This document shows positions 1 through 12,480 of a stretch of DNA of 64,000 nucleotides, piece by piece. The translations under genes and the position numbers were made by a program. The DNA lies in the NCBI GenBank assembly GCA_940671915.1, contig CALNVZ010000177.1:36623-100622 (forward strand), read 5' to 3'. A model generated the notes under the pieces. The model had not been told where the DNA came from. It saw nothing but the letters and a program-made list of their open reading frames with translations, and made no database searches. Source of the DNA: Paracentrotus lividus. Its lineage: Eukaryota > Echinodermata > Echinoidea > Camarodonta > Echinidae. Every line of letters begins with the position of its first letter. Position 1 is the first letter of the stretch.

Positions 1-420
1 GGGAATTACTAAAACGGTGATAATGGTGGTATCTCACTTCGCGGAAACTACTTTGAAACTATTTAGGGTGCTATCTCACTTCGCGGAGACATCTCCGGGA
101 CAAAATATAAATTTCGTCTCCGCGACGGATAAATAGTATAAGAGACGTCTCCGAGACGTCTCTAATACTAATTATCAGTCGCGGAAACAAAATTTCTATT
201 CTGTCACGGAGACGTCTCCGCGAAGTGAGATAGCACCCTCGCGGAGACGTCTCCGCGACAGAATAGAAAAATCGTCTCCGCGAGGGATCAAAAAGTATTA
301 AGAGACGTCTCCGAGACGTCTCCGAGACGTCTCCCTGAATTTTGGAGACGGATTTTTTAAAACAAAATTGTCGCGGTATTCGTTCCGAGACGTCTCCTCC
401 AGTCCCCGCGACGTTTCATG
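1..420. repeat. Palindromic GAGACGTCTC-rich repeat block
   Basis: The self-complementary decamer GAGACGTCTC recurs many times here. Bases 66-238 form one long inverted repeat: GGTGCTATCTCACTTCGCGG near 67 returns as its reverse complement ending near 237, with the symmetry axis near 152. Bases 239-345 repeat half of the unit. No reading frame is supported. It resembles a fold-back element or palindromic satellite; the family is not recognised. Confidence 0.75.
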
Positions 421-1189
421 AGTCGCGTACACTATGTTGAGTTTCCGGACTCATGAAACGAGTATTCCACACAATAATTAAATTTGCCAAAAAAGTTCAA
501 AAGTATTATAAAATCGTACAGCAAAACCCCACCCAACCAAATAACAAAAGAAAACATTACAGACCTAGGCTTCTGCAAAATGTCAGATGTGTCTAAAAAA
601 AGTATTATAGATCTATTTACTAGATGAGTATAGCCATGTTAACGTAGAGGACGCTATTACAGAAACCTTGAAGATTGAAACTAAAGAAAAGAAGTGCAGA
701 TTTTTACGTAATTGAATAGTGCGTCCTTTAGCGTTCTTACGATATGAAAAGACACCAAGCGTTCCCCAATCAAAGGTTGGACGAGGGATTAGCAGATCGG
801 TTGATGAATGCACGGAGTGCGGCGAAGACGAGCCACGCCGCTCTAGAATGGGTCATTACCTTTTGGGAACGTACCTAAGTCATCTTGATTCTGTCAATGG
901 AAATAATTGTATTTCTAGTAGATATATTTGTAGGAAATAATACATCAAAAGAATATATACTTTGAAAATTGTGGTATAGAATAAAATACAACTATTGAGA
1001 AATTACGCTGAAACTTCTATTGATATATCTTTACTATCATAACTCAATTATTGTAACCTTAATGTTATACCACAGCAATATAGCTTGTTGTGCGTCTTGT
1101 GTATTTTATGAATCACTTGTAAGAAATAAAGTTTGCAATTAGTGGCCTTTGAACAATGACCTGTGTATTGGTGTTTCTTTTATGTTATC
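421..1189. other. Unassigned AT-rich sequence
   Basis: No coding pattern, RNA gene or clear repeat boundary is visible. The short open frames near 613-940 have no recognisable motifs and no splice-site support. Confidence 0.5.
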
Positions 1190-1600
1190 TCAACCACACA
1201 ATACCCCAAAACATACATGAAAACAAAACAAAAATAAAACCTCTTCCCTGAACACCGACCCCCCCCCCCAAAAAAAAAAAGAAGAAAACAAAAGAAAGAA
1301 AACAAAACAAATAATAATAATAGTCAATGAATAAATGAATAAAACAAAAACAATAATAGTAGTGATAATTATAGTAGTAATAAAAAATATCAGTTCGTCG
1401 ACGAATGAAATTGCCATTAGTATAAGAATGATATTAGACAGACAGACAGCAAACAAGAGAGAGAGAGAGAGAAGCAGGTGATAGACACGAAAAACAAATA
1501 TTTGAAAATAAATGGAAATGACAACAGTGTTCAAACAATAGAAGGGAAGTAATTGCATAAACTGCTGAAAATAAATCGTTAGTTTGTAGTCCCAATGTTT
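1190..1600. repeat. Low-complexity and dispersed repeat sequence
   Basis: Contains an 11-base C tract next to a poly-A tract near 1260-1280, A-rich and (GA)n stretches, and a motif around TCGTCGACGAATGAAATT near 1395 that recurs near 36190 and 36686. The part near 1500-1540 matches, inverted, sequence near 34420-34460. This is a fragment of a dispersed repeat family also present at 34.3-37 kb. Confidence 0.55.
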
Positions 1601-1638
1601 CGTTTTCAACTTGTCGCCCTCTTTTTCGCTATGATTTT

Positions 1639-1867
1639 ATGCTGCAGTCACACAGACACTTACGTTGAGTTACGTCCGGTTGCGTCCAAAAATTATTTTC
1701 TTTTTGGCGGATCCCCACTGATGCCTTCCCATCATAGTCATCAGTTGAAATTTCGTTCATCTAATAAAAAAAAAAGAAATACATAAGAAGTGATAGAATA
1801 GAAGATGAAAGAAGGATAAAACATCAAAATACGTAACTAAACGTCAGTGGCTGTGTGACTGTAGCAT
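1639..1867. mobile_element. Small TIR element with GTCACAC-type ends
   Basis: The left end ATGCTGCAGTCACACAG near 1639 and right end CTGTGTGACTGTAGCAT at 1851-1867 are inverted repeats with one mismatch. The inner parts (TTACGTTGAGTTACGTCC, and on the right ACGTAACTAAACGTCAG) are looser inverted matches. It has no coding capacity. A relative lies at 47520-47712, and the element at 62485 has similar ends, so this is a non-autonomous DNA transposon family; its superfamily is not identified. Confidence 0.7.
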
Positions 1868-3923
1868 CACTTATGAAAGAGTACCGGGGGTATATAAGAA
1901 GATTTGAATTTATGTCTACAAACGTATTGATATTGAAAGCTAGAAAGAGAGGGGGAAGAAAGAGAGATGAAGAGTTGATAAATTTACCCCCCCAAAAAAA
2001 AAAAAAAAATACAAACAAAAGAAAAAGGAGGAAGAGAGTGAAGAGAAGATAACTGCCTTTAGTAGCGGAGTCTGAATGGTATCTTACTCCATTACCTTAT
2101 ACACTTACCGCTACATTGGGTCAAATATAGGTCAACTCCGCACCTCCACCCTACCCCCCCCCCAACTTCCCGGCCCCTCCCCTCCCCTTTCATTTAAAAA
2201 AAACAAACAAACGAACAAAACAAAAACAAACAAAACATTTTATCCCGCCCCATATGAAAATAGAACAAAAAGTTAAGATGTTGAATTAATGAGACAAAAT
2301 ATTGGCGCTCAACAGGTCCCCCTTTATTTTTCTCTTTTATTAAGTTATTATTATTATGATAATAATCATTACTTTTATTTCGGCCAAATTGACTTAAACA
2401 TTAATATTACCGTATGAGCTATGTTATGTGAAATCTACAGCCCTGATTACCACGTATTAATGCCTACAGAAATAAATACGAACTAACAACAGGCAAACTT
2501 CTCAATTATGTTATTCTTGCCGAATTCGACCCTGGCAAAACGTAGTACGACGAATACAGACATAAAAAAGAAAAAAAAAACTACCCGCATTTGTTTCGTT
2601 GACGATACCTTAACTAGCTTGGCAGCGATTGGGATCTGGGACCAATGCCGTAAAATTATTCAATATAGTGTCGGGACTTTAGGGCTGTAAATCATTAATT
2701 CGTCTTCAGAATTCAAATAATAGACAAGGGAAGTTAGGGGTAAGTTCAAGTTGTACAATACGTATATTGAAAGTAAATACGATAGACATATTGGACCGCA
2801 AATAGGAACGTAAGTTTTTAGAATTTACGACAAAGCCGCCAAATTCAGCACAGAATACCCTGACAAAACGGCGCAAAATTTCACTTTGCTTGCACCATAC
2901 AATTCAAAATACCTCGTTTATATCAACTTTAATATTCGAGCATTCTCAACAATGGAACAGGAGAAAGTTAAACGATATTTAAAGCTCTTAAACAAGACTA
3001 ACGACTGTGGTAGGGTATTCTGCAATATACCGGGTATTTTAACATCTTTGTTGACTAAAAAATTGATATACGATGTCTTATACAGAAACTGTATGTAAAA
3101 TACGTTTTTTGCATGAGATAATATTTACATTATTGAACAATTGAATAAGAAAAGGCAAGAATATATAAATGCTAACGGGAAAATAGACAAAGAAATTCCC
3201 CTCTCGACAATGTTTTTGAAATAATAGCTTTTATTGACATTCAAGGGAAAATCATTTGCAATCCGTAGAGATATGCTCGCTCGTATAAAGGAAAAAGCCA
3301 TATACACACAACCAACACAAGCTGGCGCCCCAACTTAATGAATTAAAGAAACCGCGGTGAGACGAGAGGGAGGGTAGTATGACTGATGTTATGTTCATTA
3401 CTTATGAGTTGGGTATTGGAAAATATCACGTGGGGACAGGGGTACGTGACCCCGCCCCCCCCCCCCCCTCGATATTTTATCTGGGGGATCGTACCCCCTC
3501 GATTTCAAACCTAAACATAATTCTTATGTAGTGATTACCTTGTGAAGCTAATATGCAGGGGTATCTATAAACTAGGTTCATATTCATTTCCTCTTCACGT
3601 TGAACCACCAATCTGTATTCAAATTGTATTGATTATTTATTATCAAAATACATAATGCAAAGCATATGAACATATCTTTATTCAAATAACGACATCATTT
3701 TAACACTCAGTGCACGGATAAATTAATAATGATATACGCAATTGTGACAATAATGAGTAGGGCCAACCATGATTATTTCGTCATTAACATGTCATCACAC
3801 AGCCAGCCCGAGGTAAAAACTATTTAACAAAAAAAATTACAATACGAGGATTATATATATAAAAAAAAACACAAATGGCATAACGTCAACATAGATATTG
3901 AAATGTGAGGTTTCAAAACAAAT
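1868..3923. other. Gene-free AT-rich sequence with homopolymer tracts
   Basis: No gene is supported. Visible items are purine-rich stretches (1940-2050), C tracts near 1988, 2153 and 3455, and a short inverted GGTACGTGACCCC / GATCGTACCCCC pattern around 3430-3500. The frame near 2886-3098 has no recognisable domain and no splice context. Confidence 0.45.
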
Positions 3924-4228
3924 AATGGGCTAGCAGGGAGAGGGATCAACTTAAGAATATCAAAATCAAGCCCCCCCCCCCCCCCCCCACCTCTTTTTAC
4001 ACGTGGATGAGGGAAAGGGAAGGTGGGTTGTTAAATGGCAGAGACCCTCTTTTTACACGGGGATGAGGGAAAGGGAAGGTGGGTTGTTAAATGGCAGAAG
4101 CCCTCTTTTTACACGGGGATGAGGGAAAGGGAAGGTGGGTTGTTAAATGGCAGAGGCCAAAATTATAGACTCGTTCCCTTCTTCTTTCTTTACTCTTCTT
4201 TCCCTCTCCCTGCTAGCCCATTATTTAT
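3924..4228. repeat. Inverted-repeat-bounded unit with three ~54-bp tandem copies
   Basis: AATAATGGGCTAGCAGGGAG near 3924 returns inverted as CTCCCTGCTAGCCCATTATT near 4209-4228. Between them lie an 18-base C tract and three near-identical ~54-bp repeats starting near 3990, 4045 and 4099, each containing GGATGAGGGAAAGGGAAGG and TTAAATGGCAGA. It looks like a small TIR element carrying a minisatellite at the edge of the longer pyrimidine-rich array. Confidence 0.6.
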
Positions 4229-7200
4229 TTTCCTTTTGTCTCTTTCTTTCCTGTTCTCTCCTATATATTCTTATATATTTCATTGTTTTATCTTCTTTCT
4301 CTCCTCGTCTCCTACAAATTCTGATGTATTCCTTTGTTTAATCTTTCTTTCCTCTTCTCTCCTATATATCTTATATATTTCTTTGTTTTATCTTCTTTCT
4401 CTCCTCGTCTCCTACAAATCTGATGTATTCCTTGTTTAATCTTTCTTCCTTCTTTTGTCCTCTAAATTGTATGTATTTCTTTGTTTGTCTTTCTTTCCTT
4501 CTCTTCTATAAATTTTATGTATTTCTTTGTTTTATAATCTTTTTTGTCTATCTTTCCTCTTCTGTCCTATAAATTGTTATATTTCATGTTTTGTCTTAAC
4601 TTTCCTTTTTCTCCTCATAAATTCTTATGTATTTCTTTGAATTGTCTTTCTTTCCTCTTCTCTCCTATAAATCCTCATGTATTTCTTGTTTTATCTTCTT
4701 TCTCTCCTCGTCCTCCTACAAATCGATGATTCCTTTGTTTAATCTTTCTTCCTCTTTCTCTCCTATATATTCTTATATATTTCTTTGTTTTATCTTCTTT
4801 CTCTCCTCGTCTCCTACAAATTCTGATGTATTCCTTTGTTTAATCTTTCTTTCCTCTTTTGTCCTCTAAATTGTTATGGTATTTCTTTTTTTGTCTTCTT
4901 TCCTCTTCTCTTCTATAATTTAGTATTTTGTTTATAATTCTTTTTTGTCTATCTTCCTTCTCTCTGTCCATAATAATGTTATATATTTCATTGTTTCTTT
5001 ACTTTCCTTTTATCTCCTATAAATTCTTATGTATTTCTTTTGAATTGTTCTTTCTTTCCTCTCTCTCTATAATATCATGATTTCTTTGTTTTATCTTCTT
5101 TCTCTCCTCGTCTCCTATAAATTCTTATGAATTTCTTTTTGTGTCTTTCTTCCTCTTCTTCCTATAAATTATTAGATGTGTTTCTTTTTGAATGTCTTTC
5201 TTTCTCTTCTCTCCTATAAATCCTTATGTATGTCTTGTGTTTATCTTCTTTCCTCTTCTTTTCCAATGAATAATTATGTATTTATTTTTTATTCTTTCCT
5301 TTTCTCTCCTTAAATTCTTATATATTTCTTTGTTTTATCTTTTTCTCTCCTCGTCTCCTACAAATTCTGATTGTATTTCTTTGAATTCTCTTTCTTTCCC
5401 TTCTCTCCTATATATTTTATATATTTCTTGTTTATCTTCTTTCCTCCTCTCTCCTACACATTCTGATGTATTTCTTTGAATTGTCTTTCTTTCCTCTTCT
5501 CTCTAATATATTCTTATATATTCATTGTTTTATGTCTTTCTCTCCTCGTCTCCTACAAATTCTGATGTATTTCTTGAATGCTTTCTTTCCTCTCTCTCCT
5601 ATATATTCTTATATATTCTTTGTTTTATCTTCTTCCTCTCCTCGTCTCTTACAAATTCTGATATGTTTTCTTTGAATTGTGTTTCTTCCTCTTCTCTCCT
5701 ATATATCTTATATATTCTTTGATTATCTTCTTTCTCTCTCGTCTCCCACAAATTCTGATGTATTCTTTTGAATTGTCTTTCTTTCTCTTCTCTTCCTATA
5801 TATTCTTATATTTTCTTGTTTTATCTTCTTTCTCTTCTCGTCTCCTACAAATTTCTGATGATTTCTCTTTGTTTTAATCTTTCTTTCTTCTTTTGTCCTC
5901 AAATTGTTATGCATTTCTTGTTTTGTCTTTCTTTCCTCTTCTCTCTTCTATAAATTCTTATGTATTTCTTGTTATCCTTCTTTTTTGTCTTCTTTCCTCT
6001 TGTGTCCTATAAATGTTAGTATTTCATTGTTTTGTCTTACTTTCCTTTATCTCCTATAATTCTTATATTTCTTTGAATCTTTTCTTTCTTTCTTCTCCTA
6101 TAAATCCTCATGTATTTTCTTTTTATCTTCTTCTCTCCTCGTCCCTATAAATTCTTATTAAATTCTTGTTGTGTCTTTCTTTCCTCTTCTTTCCTATAAT
6201 TATTATGTATTCTTGAATTTGTCTTTCTTTTCCTCTTCTCTCCTATAAATCCGTATGTATGTCTTTGTTTATTTATTTCCTCTTCTCTTCCTAATGAATA
6301 TTATGTATTTCATTTGTTTTGTCTTTCTTTCCTCTTCTCCCTATAATATCTTATATATTTCTTTATCTTCTTCTCTCGCTCTCTTACAAATTCTGATGTA
6401 TTTCTTTCATTGTGTTTCTTTCCTCCTCTCTCTTTATATCTTATATATTTCTTGATTATCTTCTTTCTCTCTCGTCTCCCACAAATTCTGATGTATTTCT
6501 TGAATTGTCTTCTTTCCTCTCCTCCTATATATTCTTATAATTTCTTTTTTATCTTCTTCTTCTTCCGTCTCCTACAAATTCTGTGTATTCCTTGTTTAAT
6601 CTTTCTTTCTTCTTTTTCCTCTAAATTGTTATGTATTTCTTGTTTGTCTTTCTTTCCTCTTATCTTCTATAAATTCTTATGTATTTCTTTTTTTATCCTT
6701 CTTTTTGTCTTTCTTTCCTCTTCTGTCCTATAAATTGTGTATGTATTTCATTGTTTTGTCTTACTTTCCTTTATCTCCTATAAATTCTTATGTATTTCTT
6801 TGAATTGTCTTTCTTTCCTCTTCTCTCCTATAAATCCTCATATATTTCTTTGTTTTATCTTCTTTCTCTCCTCGTCCCCTATAAATTCTTATGAATTTTC
6901 TTTTTGTGTCTTTCTTTCCTCTTCTGTCCTATAAATTATTATGTATCTTTGAAAGTCTTTCTTTTCCTCTCTCTCCTATAATTCCTCTATGTATGTCTTT
7001 TGTTATCTTTTTCCTCTTCTCTCCAATGATAATATGTATTCATTTTTTTGTCTTTCTTTCCTTCTCTCTAAAATTCTTTATATTTCTTTATTTTATCTTT
7101 TTCTCTCCCTCCCCTACAAATTCTATGTATTCTTTGTTATCTCTTTTCTCTTCTCTTCTATAATTCTTTATTATTTCTTTGATTTGTCAATCTTTCTCTT

Positions 7201-7240
7201 CTGTCCTTATAAATCCTCATGTCGTTCATTGTTTGTATTC
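4190..7240. repeat. Degenerate ~50-bp pyrimidine-rich minisatellite, copy A
   Basis: About sixty copies of a ~50-bp unit that reads, in pieces, CTTTCTTTCCTCTTC, TCTCCTATAAATTC, TTATGTATTTCTTTG. Variant units (CTCCTCGTCTCCTACAAATT) alternate with it, so there is higher-order structure. Open frames here are translations of the repeat (Ser/Leu/Phe-rich) and are not genes. Single-base length changes in homopolymers are frequent, as expected of either an old array or uncorrected long-read sequence. A second array lies at 11040-12480. Confidence 0.85.
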
Positions 7241-7861
7241 TGTCCACTTTTTTTGTTTGTTTGTGTTTGTTTTGTTGTTTTCTTTATTCTTCTCTTTAGT
7301 CCTGCATTATGATATTTTAGAGAGGAGTGTTATTATATTGAATAATTGTAAGTTGAATTTAGACATGACCACTTTTTAGTTTCATAGCGATTGGAAAATT
7401 AATGGTTATGTTTTGAATACCACTGCGCTGAACGTTCTGGCCAGCCCAAAAACAAACCCATTTAAACCCTCTTGGATTTGAGCCTTGTCATCATCTGTAC
7501 CATTTCACATCAATATATTTGTTATGACATGTTATTATGAAACTTGAATTGTGGAGAATATTTTTCTGCATGAAAATTCAACCTCCAAATAAATATATTC
7601 TTTATTTTATTCATTCCTATTCTCTCCTATAAATTCTGTTGATATATAATTGTTTTTGGTGAGTATCTATCCTTTGTCTTCATCCCTGTTAAATTTAAGT
7701 ATTTCACTTTTTGTCTAACTTTATTCTTCTCTTCTATAAATCTCATATCCATTCTTAGATTTGTTGTTTTTCCTCTTTTTTCTCAATCATTCTATTTTTT
7801 ATCCGGTGCCATTTTTTTGTTAATCTTTATTTCCCTATCCTCTTCCTATATAATTCTTTGT
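7241..7861. other. Spacer block A of the segmental duplication (first part)
   Basis: Non-coding. It matches 12640-13060 with many indels; shared anchors are AGAGGAGTGT near 7320 and 12719, and GTTCTGGCCAGCC near 7436 (a close match at 12831). It ends where the Tc1-like insertion begins, since the second copy continues uninterrupted there. Confidence 0.65.
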
Positions 7862-9115
7862 AAACTGGCCAGCCAAAGAAAGTACCCACTTGCTTTCTAT
7901 AAGGCCTGCACACAAAATTCACCCATAGAATAAACAATTTTGTACACAGGATGTGTCATATATCCATTACTAATCACATACCCAACAGGAATGTGATTAT
8001 CTTTAATTACAAAGAAAATAAAATGGCATAGTACAGGTTTGGTCACTGAATCAAAAGTCACCAAGATGTGAACAGATATGAGCCAGTCATGTTTGACACG
8101 AAAAGTCAATGTCGAAGGAATGAAAAAACCAGACACAAACAACAATGTTCAATAATGTGTATGTCCTCCTCGTCCCTGGGACACATTCCAGGCATCTCTG
8201 ACGCATGCTTTGGACAAGTTGTCTGGCGTATGTCCTGGGGAAGTTCTGTCCATCTCCTGCCAGAGCTTGGATCAATGTTTGCCGATTGGTAGGAGGCTGT
8301 CCCTTGATCTCACCGTCTTTGCCAAGCTTCATCCCACAGATGCTCAATGGGATTGAGGTCATGGAGAGCATGCACACCATGGGATGACGTCAATTCCTGC
8401 TCCTGAGGAAGTTGTGGGTGAACCGTGCTGTATGGGGTCTTGCATTGTTGTCCTGTTGAAAAAATGTTGCAGGATGTTGCCTGCAAGGAGAGCAGATGGG
8501 TCTCTCAATACTTCATCATCATAGCGCTGAGCTGTCAGATTACCTGTCAGATAACCAGATAAGTCATATGGATGGTCTGATAGCCTGCCCACACATCACA
8601 GAGGTCCACCCCACGATCAACTTCACGAGATGCAACATTCTGCATACCGCATCTGTGGATGAACTTTGGAAGATCGGGTGATATCAAGGAACAGCCTCCT
8701 ACAATCGGCAACATTGATCCAAGCTCTTGCAGGGGAATGGACAGAACTCCCAGGACTACGCCAGACCAACTTGTCCAAAGCATGCCATGCAGAGATGCCT
8801 GGAATGTGTCCAGGCACGAGGAGGACATACACATATTTGAACATTGTTGTTTGTTGTCTGGTTTATTTCATCCTTTGACATTGACTTTTGTGAAAACATG
8901 GACGGCTCATTCTGTTACATTTTGTGACTTTTGATTCAGTGACAAATGCTGTATAAGCCATTTTATTTCTTTTGTAATAAGATAATCACTTCCTGTTGGG
9001 TATGTGATTAGTAATGGATTATTTGCACTCCACCTGTGTACAAAATATTGTTTATTTCTATGGCAGTGAATTTTTGATGTCGCCTTTGACGGGCTGGGTC
9101 TTTCTTTTCTGCAGT
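7862..9115 (-). mobile_element. Tc1-like transposon remnant, two outward-facing transposase fragments
   Basis: The minus strand from about 8640 to 8150 encodes the later part of a Tc1/mariner (DDE) transposase in broken frames: GNLTAQRYDDEVL, then DVIPW, DLNPIEHLWDE near 8330-8370, then PPTNRQTLIQALA and RQLVQSMRQRC. From 8649 the plus strand carries a second copy of only the C-terminal part (HLW, then GDIKEQPPT, then QLVQSM), so the two fragments abut back to back and read outward. The flanks 7900-8150 and 8830-9080 are inverted copies. Both frames carry shifts and stops. The second segmental copy at about 13170 lacks this insertion. Non-functional. Confidence 0.85.
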
Positions 9116-10279
9116 TTATTTCATTGTATTTATTTTCTTATCTCTTCTTCTCCAGCATATTGTTATGTATATTTGTTTTTTGTTTCTCCTTCTTCTCTTC
9201 AATAATTATCTTATGTACATCTTTGTTTCAATAATCTTTCCCCTACTTTTCATATAATTGTTGTGTTATTCTTTGTTCTTCCTTTTCACTCCTTTCCTAT
9301 GCATTTTTATAGTTTTACTGCTAACATTAATTATTAGTTCGTATGTTTATCCCCTTTATTCTTCTATCCTAATTTATCATTGTTTATGTCGTATTTTGTT
9401 TTCACTGTACTTTTCTTTCTATATCATCATTCTTAAAGTATCACTTTTTCTTTAATAATTACACATTGGGTTATTCTTCATTATTATTCTTACATTGCTT
9501 ATTGTTCGTCATAGACTAGTATTTGAAAACGCATGGGTATGGTTTTGACAAGGGTGACCCTTTAAGGTCGCGATAAAGGTCACCATCGGAATTTCAACAC
9601 TAACAGATCAAACCAGTACTATAACGTGTACAGACAAGTGAGAGACAACTCCCTGAGGAAACACAACTGTAGACCAATGTATAGGATACGAGCCAATCAG
9701 CTTACACGATTGTATATTCGAATTCGGTTGGCATCAGTTTGTATGCATCCTGCAATGAACGACGACGATATACGTGAACTCCTAAATAATATCGAATAAT
9801 CTGCCATTCTCTCAGCTATTCAAGCGAAATATCGGAAGATTTACATCTTAATTTTATTCTTATTCCTTTGCCTGTCATGGAGGAGTGCTGGAAAAGGTGA
9901 GTTTTTTCGTTACTAATTCAAAACGCAAGTTAATTTGCTTGTTATTATTTGATTCATGTGGATGGGAAACGGCATTGTAGAATGCGTTTCACCAATTACC
10001 TTTTCTGCCATTAATGTGAGGAGATACAAGGTAGTCAATTTATATAAAATCATACTTAGCGGTTCTGCAGTAGCTCGGGCAAATAATAGCGCTCCTTTTT
10101 TTGAGATTACATTTCATATTGTGCTAGAATGCATAGTCAATATTTGATGACTAGGGTACATTAAATGTTTCCTTATAATCCATACTAGAGTATAATTTTA
10201 AGCTTGTAAATATAATTGTAAAAGTGGGTGCAGGAATTAATTCTCTAACTATAAACTAGGAATTTGAGATTATAAACTA
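9116..10279. other. Spacer block A of the segmental duplication (second part)
   Basis: Matches 13170-14190, with shared anchors GACAAGGGTGACCCTTTAAGG near 9547 and 13620 and ATGGAGGAGTGCTGGAAAAGG near 9878 and 13900. Begins in pyrimidine-rich sequence related to the minisatellite. The only coding-like stretch is the 78-codon frame annotated separately. Confidence 0.6.
9566..9799 (+). pseudogene. Unidentified 78-codon open stretch, possible decayed exon
   Basis: An uninterrupted frame rich in Arg, Asn and Tyr runs from just after an in-frame stop to TAA and ends in DDDIRELLNNIE. It has no ATG in its first half and no recognised domain. The duplicated copy at about 13640-13815 keeps the sequence but breaks the frame with deletions, so neither copy appears to be under coding constraint. 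It may be a remnant of a transposon or host exon, or a chance opening. Confidence 0.2.
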
Positions 10280-11040
10280 AGAGCGTCTGTTTGCTGGATC
10301 AGGTGTGCCTCTGACTACATCACTTTGGAATGGGTCTCTGTCACATATTCTCTATTTACATTCATCTTTGGAGAGATGTAGGTAGTTTAATGTTGTCCAC
10401 ACGATGAAGATTAACTTAAATCTTGTACCGCAATATACAGTTGCATATATTTAATGGTAATGATATTTAATGTTTCCTTACAAACAAACTAGCTTGTCCA
10501 TATCAAAATTTAAATAGGGAATAACTTTAATCTTGTATATAATAGTGAATGTAAGTGTAATTGTTGTTTCCAAAAGGGTCCTCTGTTTGCTGGCTCATGT
10601 AGGCCTCTGACTACATCACTTTGGAATGTGGTCTCTGTCACATTATTCTCTATTTACATTCATCTTTGGAGAGATGTAGGTAGTTTATGAATTTGTCACA
10701 CGATGAAGATTAACTTAATCTTGTACCGCAATATACAGTTGCATACTTTAATGGTAATGATATTTTAATTGTTTCCTTACAAACAAACTAGCTTGCCATA
10801 TCAAAATTTAAATAGGATAACTTTAACTTTGCAATATAAAATTGAATGTAGGTGCAATGGCTGTATAAAAGGTTCGTTTCCTACCTCGTGTGTGGTCCTC
10901 TGACTACATCACTTTGGAATGTGGTCTCTTTCACATTATTCTGTATTACATTCATTTTCAAGAGATATAGGTGGTTTTGATGAATTCTTCACACGATCAA
11001 TTAACTAAAATCTTGAGACGCAATATATAGTCCATAAATT
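10280..11040 (+). repeat. ~300-bp tandem array, copy A (about 2.5 units)
   Basis: The anchor CTGACTACATCACTTTGG occurs near 10311, 10607 and 10900, giving a period near 296. Each unit also contains GGAGAGATGTAGGTAG and ACAAACAAACTAGCTTG. No coding capacity. The same unit is arrayed at 14190-15600. Confidence 0.85.
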
Positions 11041-12480
11041 ATGTGGCAATTGAATATTTCCTCTTCCGTACTATATATTGTTATGTATTTCTTTGTTTTG
11101 TCTTTCTTTCTCTCTCTTCCATTGAATAATTATGTATTTCATGTTATGTCTTTCTTTACTTTCCTCTTCTATAAATTCTAATGTATTTTTTGTTTTACCT
11201 TCTTTCCTCTTCCTCCTATAAATCGCTATGTATATCTTTTTTTATCTTAGTTCTCTCCTCGTCTCCTACAATCTTATGTATGTCTTTGTGTCTTCTTTCC
11301 TCTTCTGTTCTATAAACTGTTATGTATTTCATTGTTGTCTGCTTCTCTCCACTTCTGTCCTATAAATTGTTATGTATTTCATTGTTTTGTCTTCTTTCCT
11401 TTCTCTCCTATGAATCCTTATGTATTTCTTTGAATTGTCTTTCTTTCCTCTTCTCTCCTACAATCTCATGATTTCTTTGTTTTATCTTCTTTCTCTCCTC
11501 GTCTCCTATTAATTCTTATGTATGTCTTTGTTGTTCTTTCTTTCCTCTTTATTCCAATAAATATTTATGTATTTCATTGTTTTGTCTTATTCCTTTTCTC
11601 TCCTATAAATCATTATGTATGTCTTTGTTTATTTTCTGTCTCTCCTCGTCTCCTATAAATTCTTATGAATTTCTTTGTGGTCTTTCTTTCTCTCCTCGTC
11701 TCCTACAAATTCTGATGTATTCTTTTGCATTGTCTTTCTTCCTCTTCTCTCCTAATATTCTTATATATTTCTTTGTTTATCTTCTTTCTCTCCTCGTCTC
11801 CTAACAAATTCTGATGTATTCCTTTGTTTAATCTTTCTTCCTCTTTGTCCTCTAAATTGTTATGTATTTCTTTGTTTTCTCTTCTCTCTTATCCTCATAA
11901 TATTATGTATCTTTGTTTATCCTTCTTTTTGTCTTTCTTTCCTCTTCTGTCCTATAAATTGTTATGTATTTCATTGTTTGTCTTACTTTCCTTTTATCTC
12001 CTATAAATTCTTATGTATTTCTTTGAATTGTTTCTTTCCTCTTCTCTCCTATAAATCCTCATGTATTTCTTTGTTTTATCTTCTTCTCTCCTCGTCTCCT
12101 AATTCTTATGAATTTCTTTGTTGTTCTTTCTTTCCTCTTTCTGTCTATAAATTATTATTTTCTTGAATCGTCTTTCTTTCCTCTTCTCTCTATAAATCCT
12201 ATGTATGCTTTTTTTTATCTTCTTCCTCTTCTCTTCCAATGAATAATTATGTATTATTTTTGTCTTTATTTCCTTTTCTCTCCAATAAATTCTTATATAT
12301 TTCTTTTTTTATCTTCTTTCTCTCCTCGTCTCCTACAAATCTGATGTATTTCTTTGTTTTGACTTTCTTCTTCTCTCTCCTATAATTTTGTGTATTTCTA
12401 TATTTTGTCTTGTTTTCAATTCTCTTCAATAAATCCTAATGTATTTTATTTATTTGTATTTTCTTCCTATGTATTTCATT
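11041..12480. repeat. Degenerate ~50-bp pyrimidine-rich minisatellite, copy B
   Basis: Same unit as at 4190-7240 and in the same orientation, about 27 copies. It follows directly on the ~300-bp array, so the order minisatellite, spacer, ~300-bp array repeats as a larger tandem unit. Open frames are repeat translations. Confidence 0.85.

Noticed and set aside
4035..7379. Many open frames of 60-134 residues rich in Ser, Leu and Phe
   Set aside because: They translate the ~50-bp minisatellite in whichever frame is open, break at every indel and show no domain.
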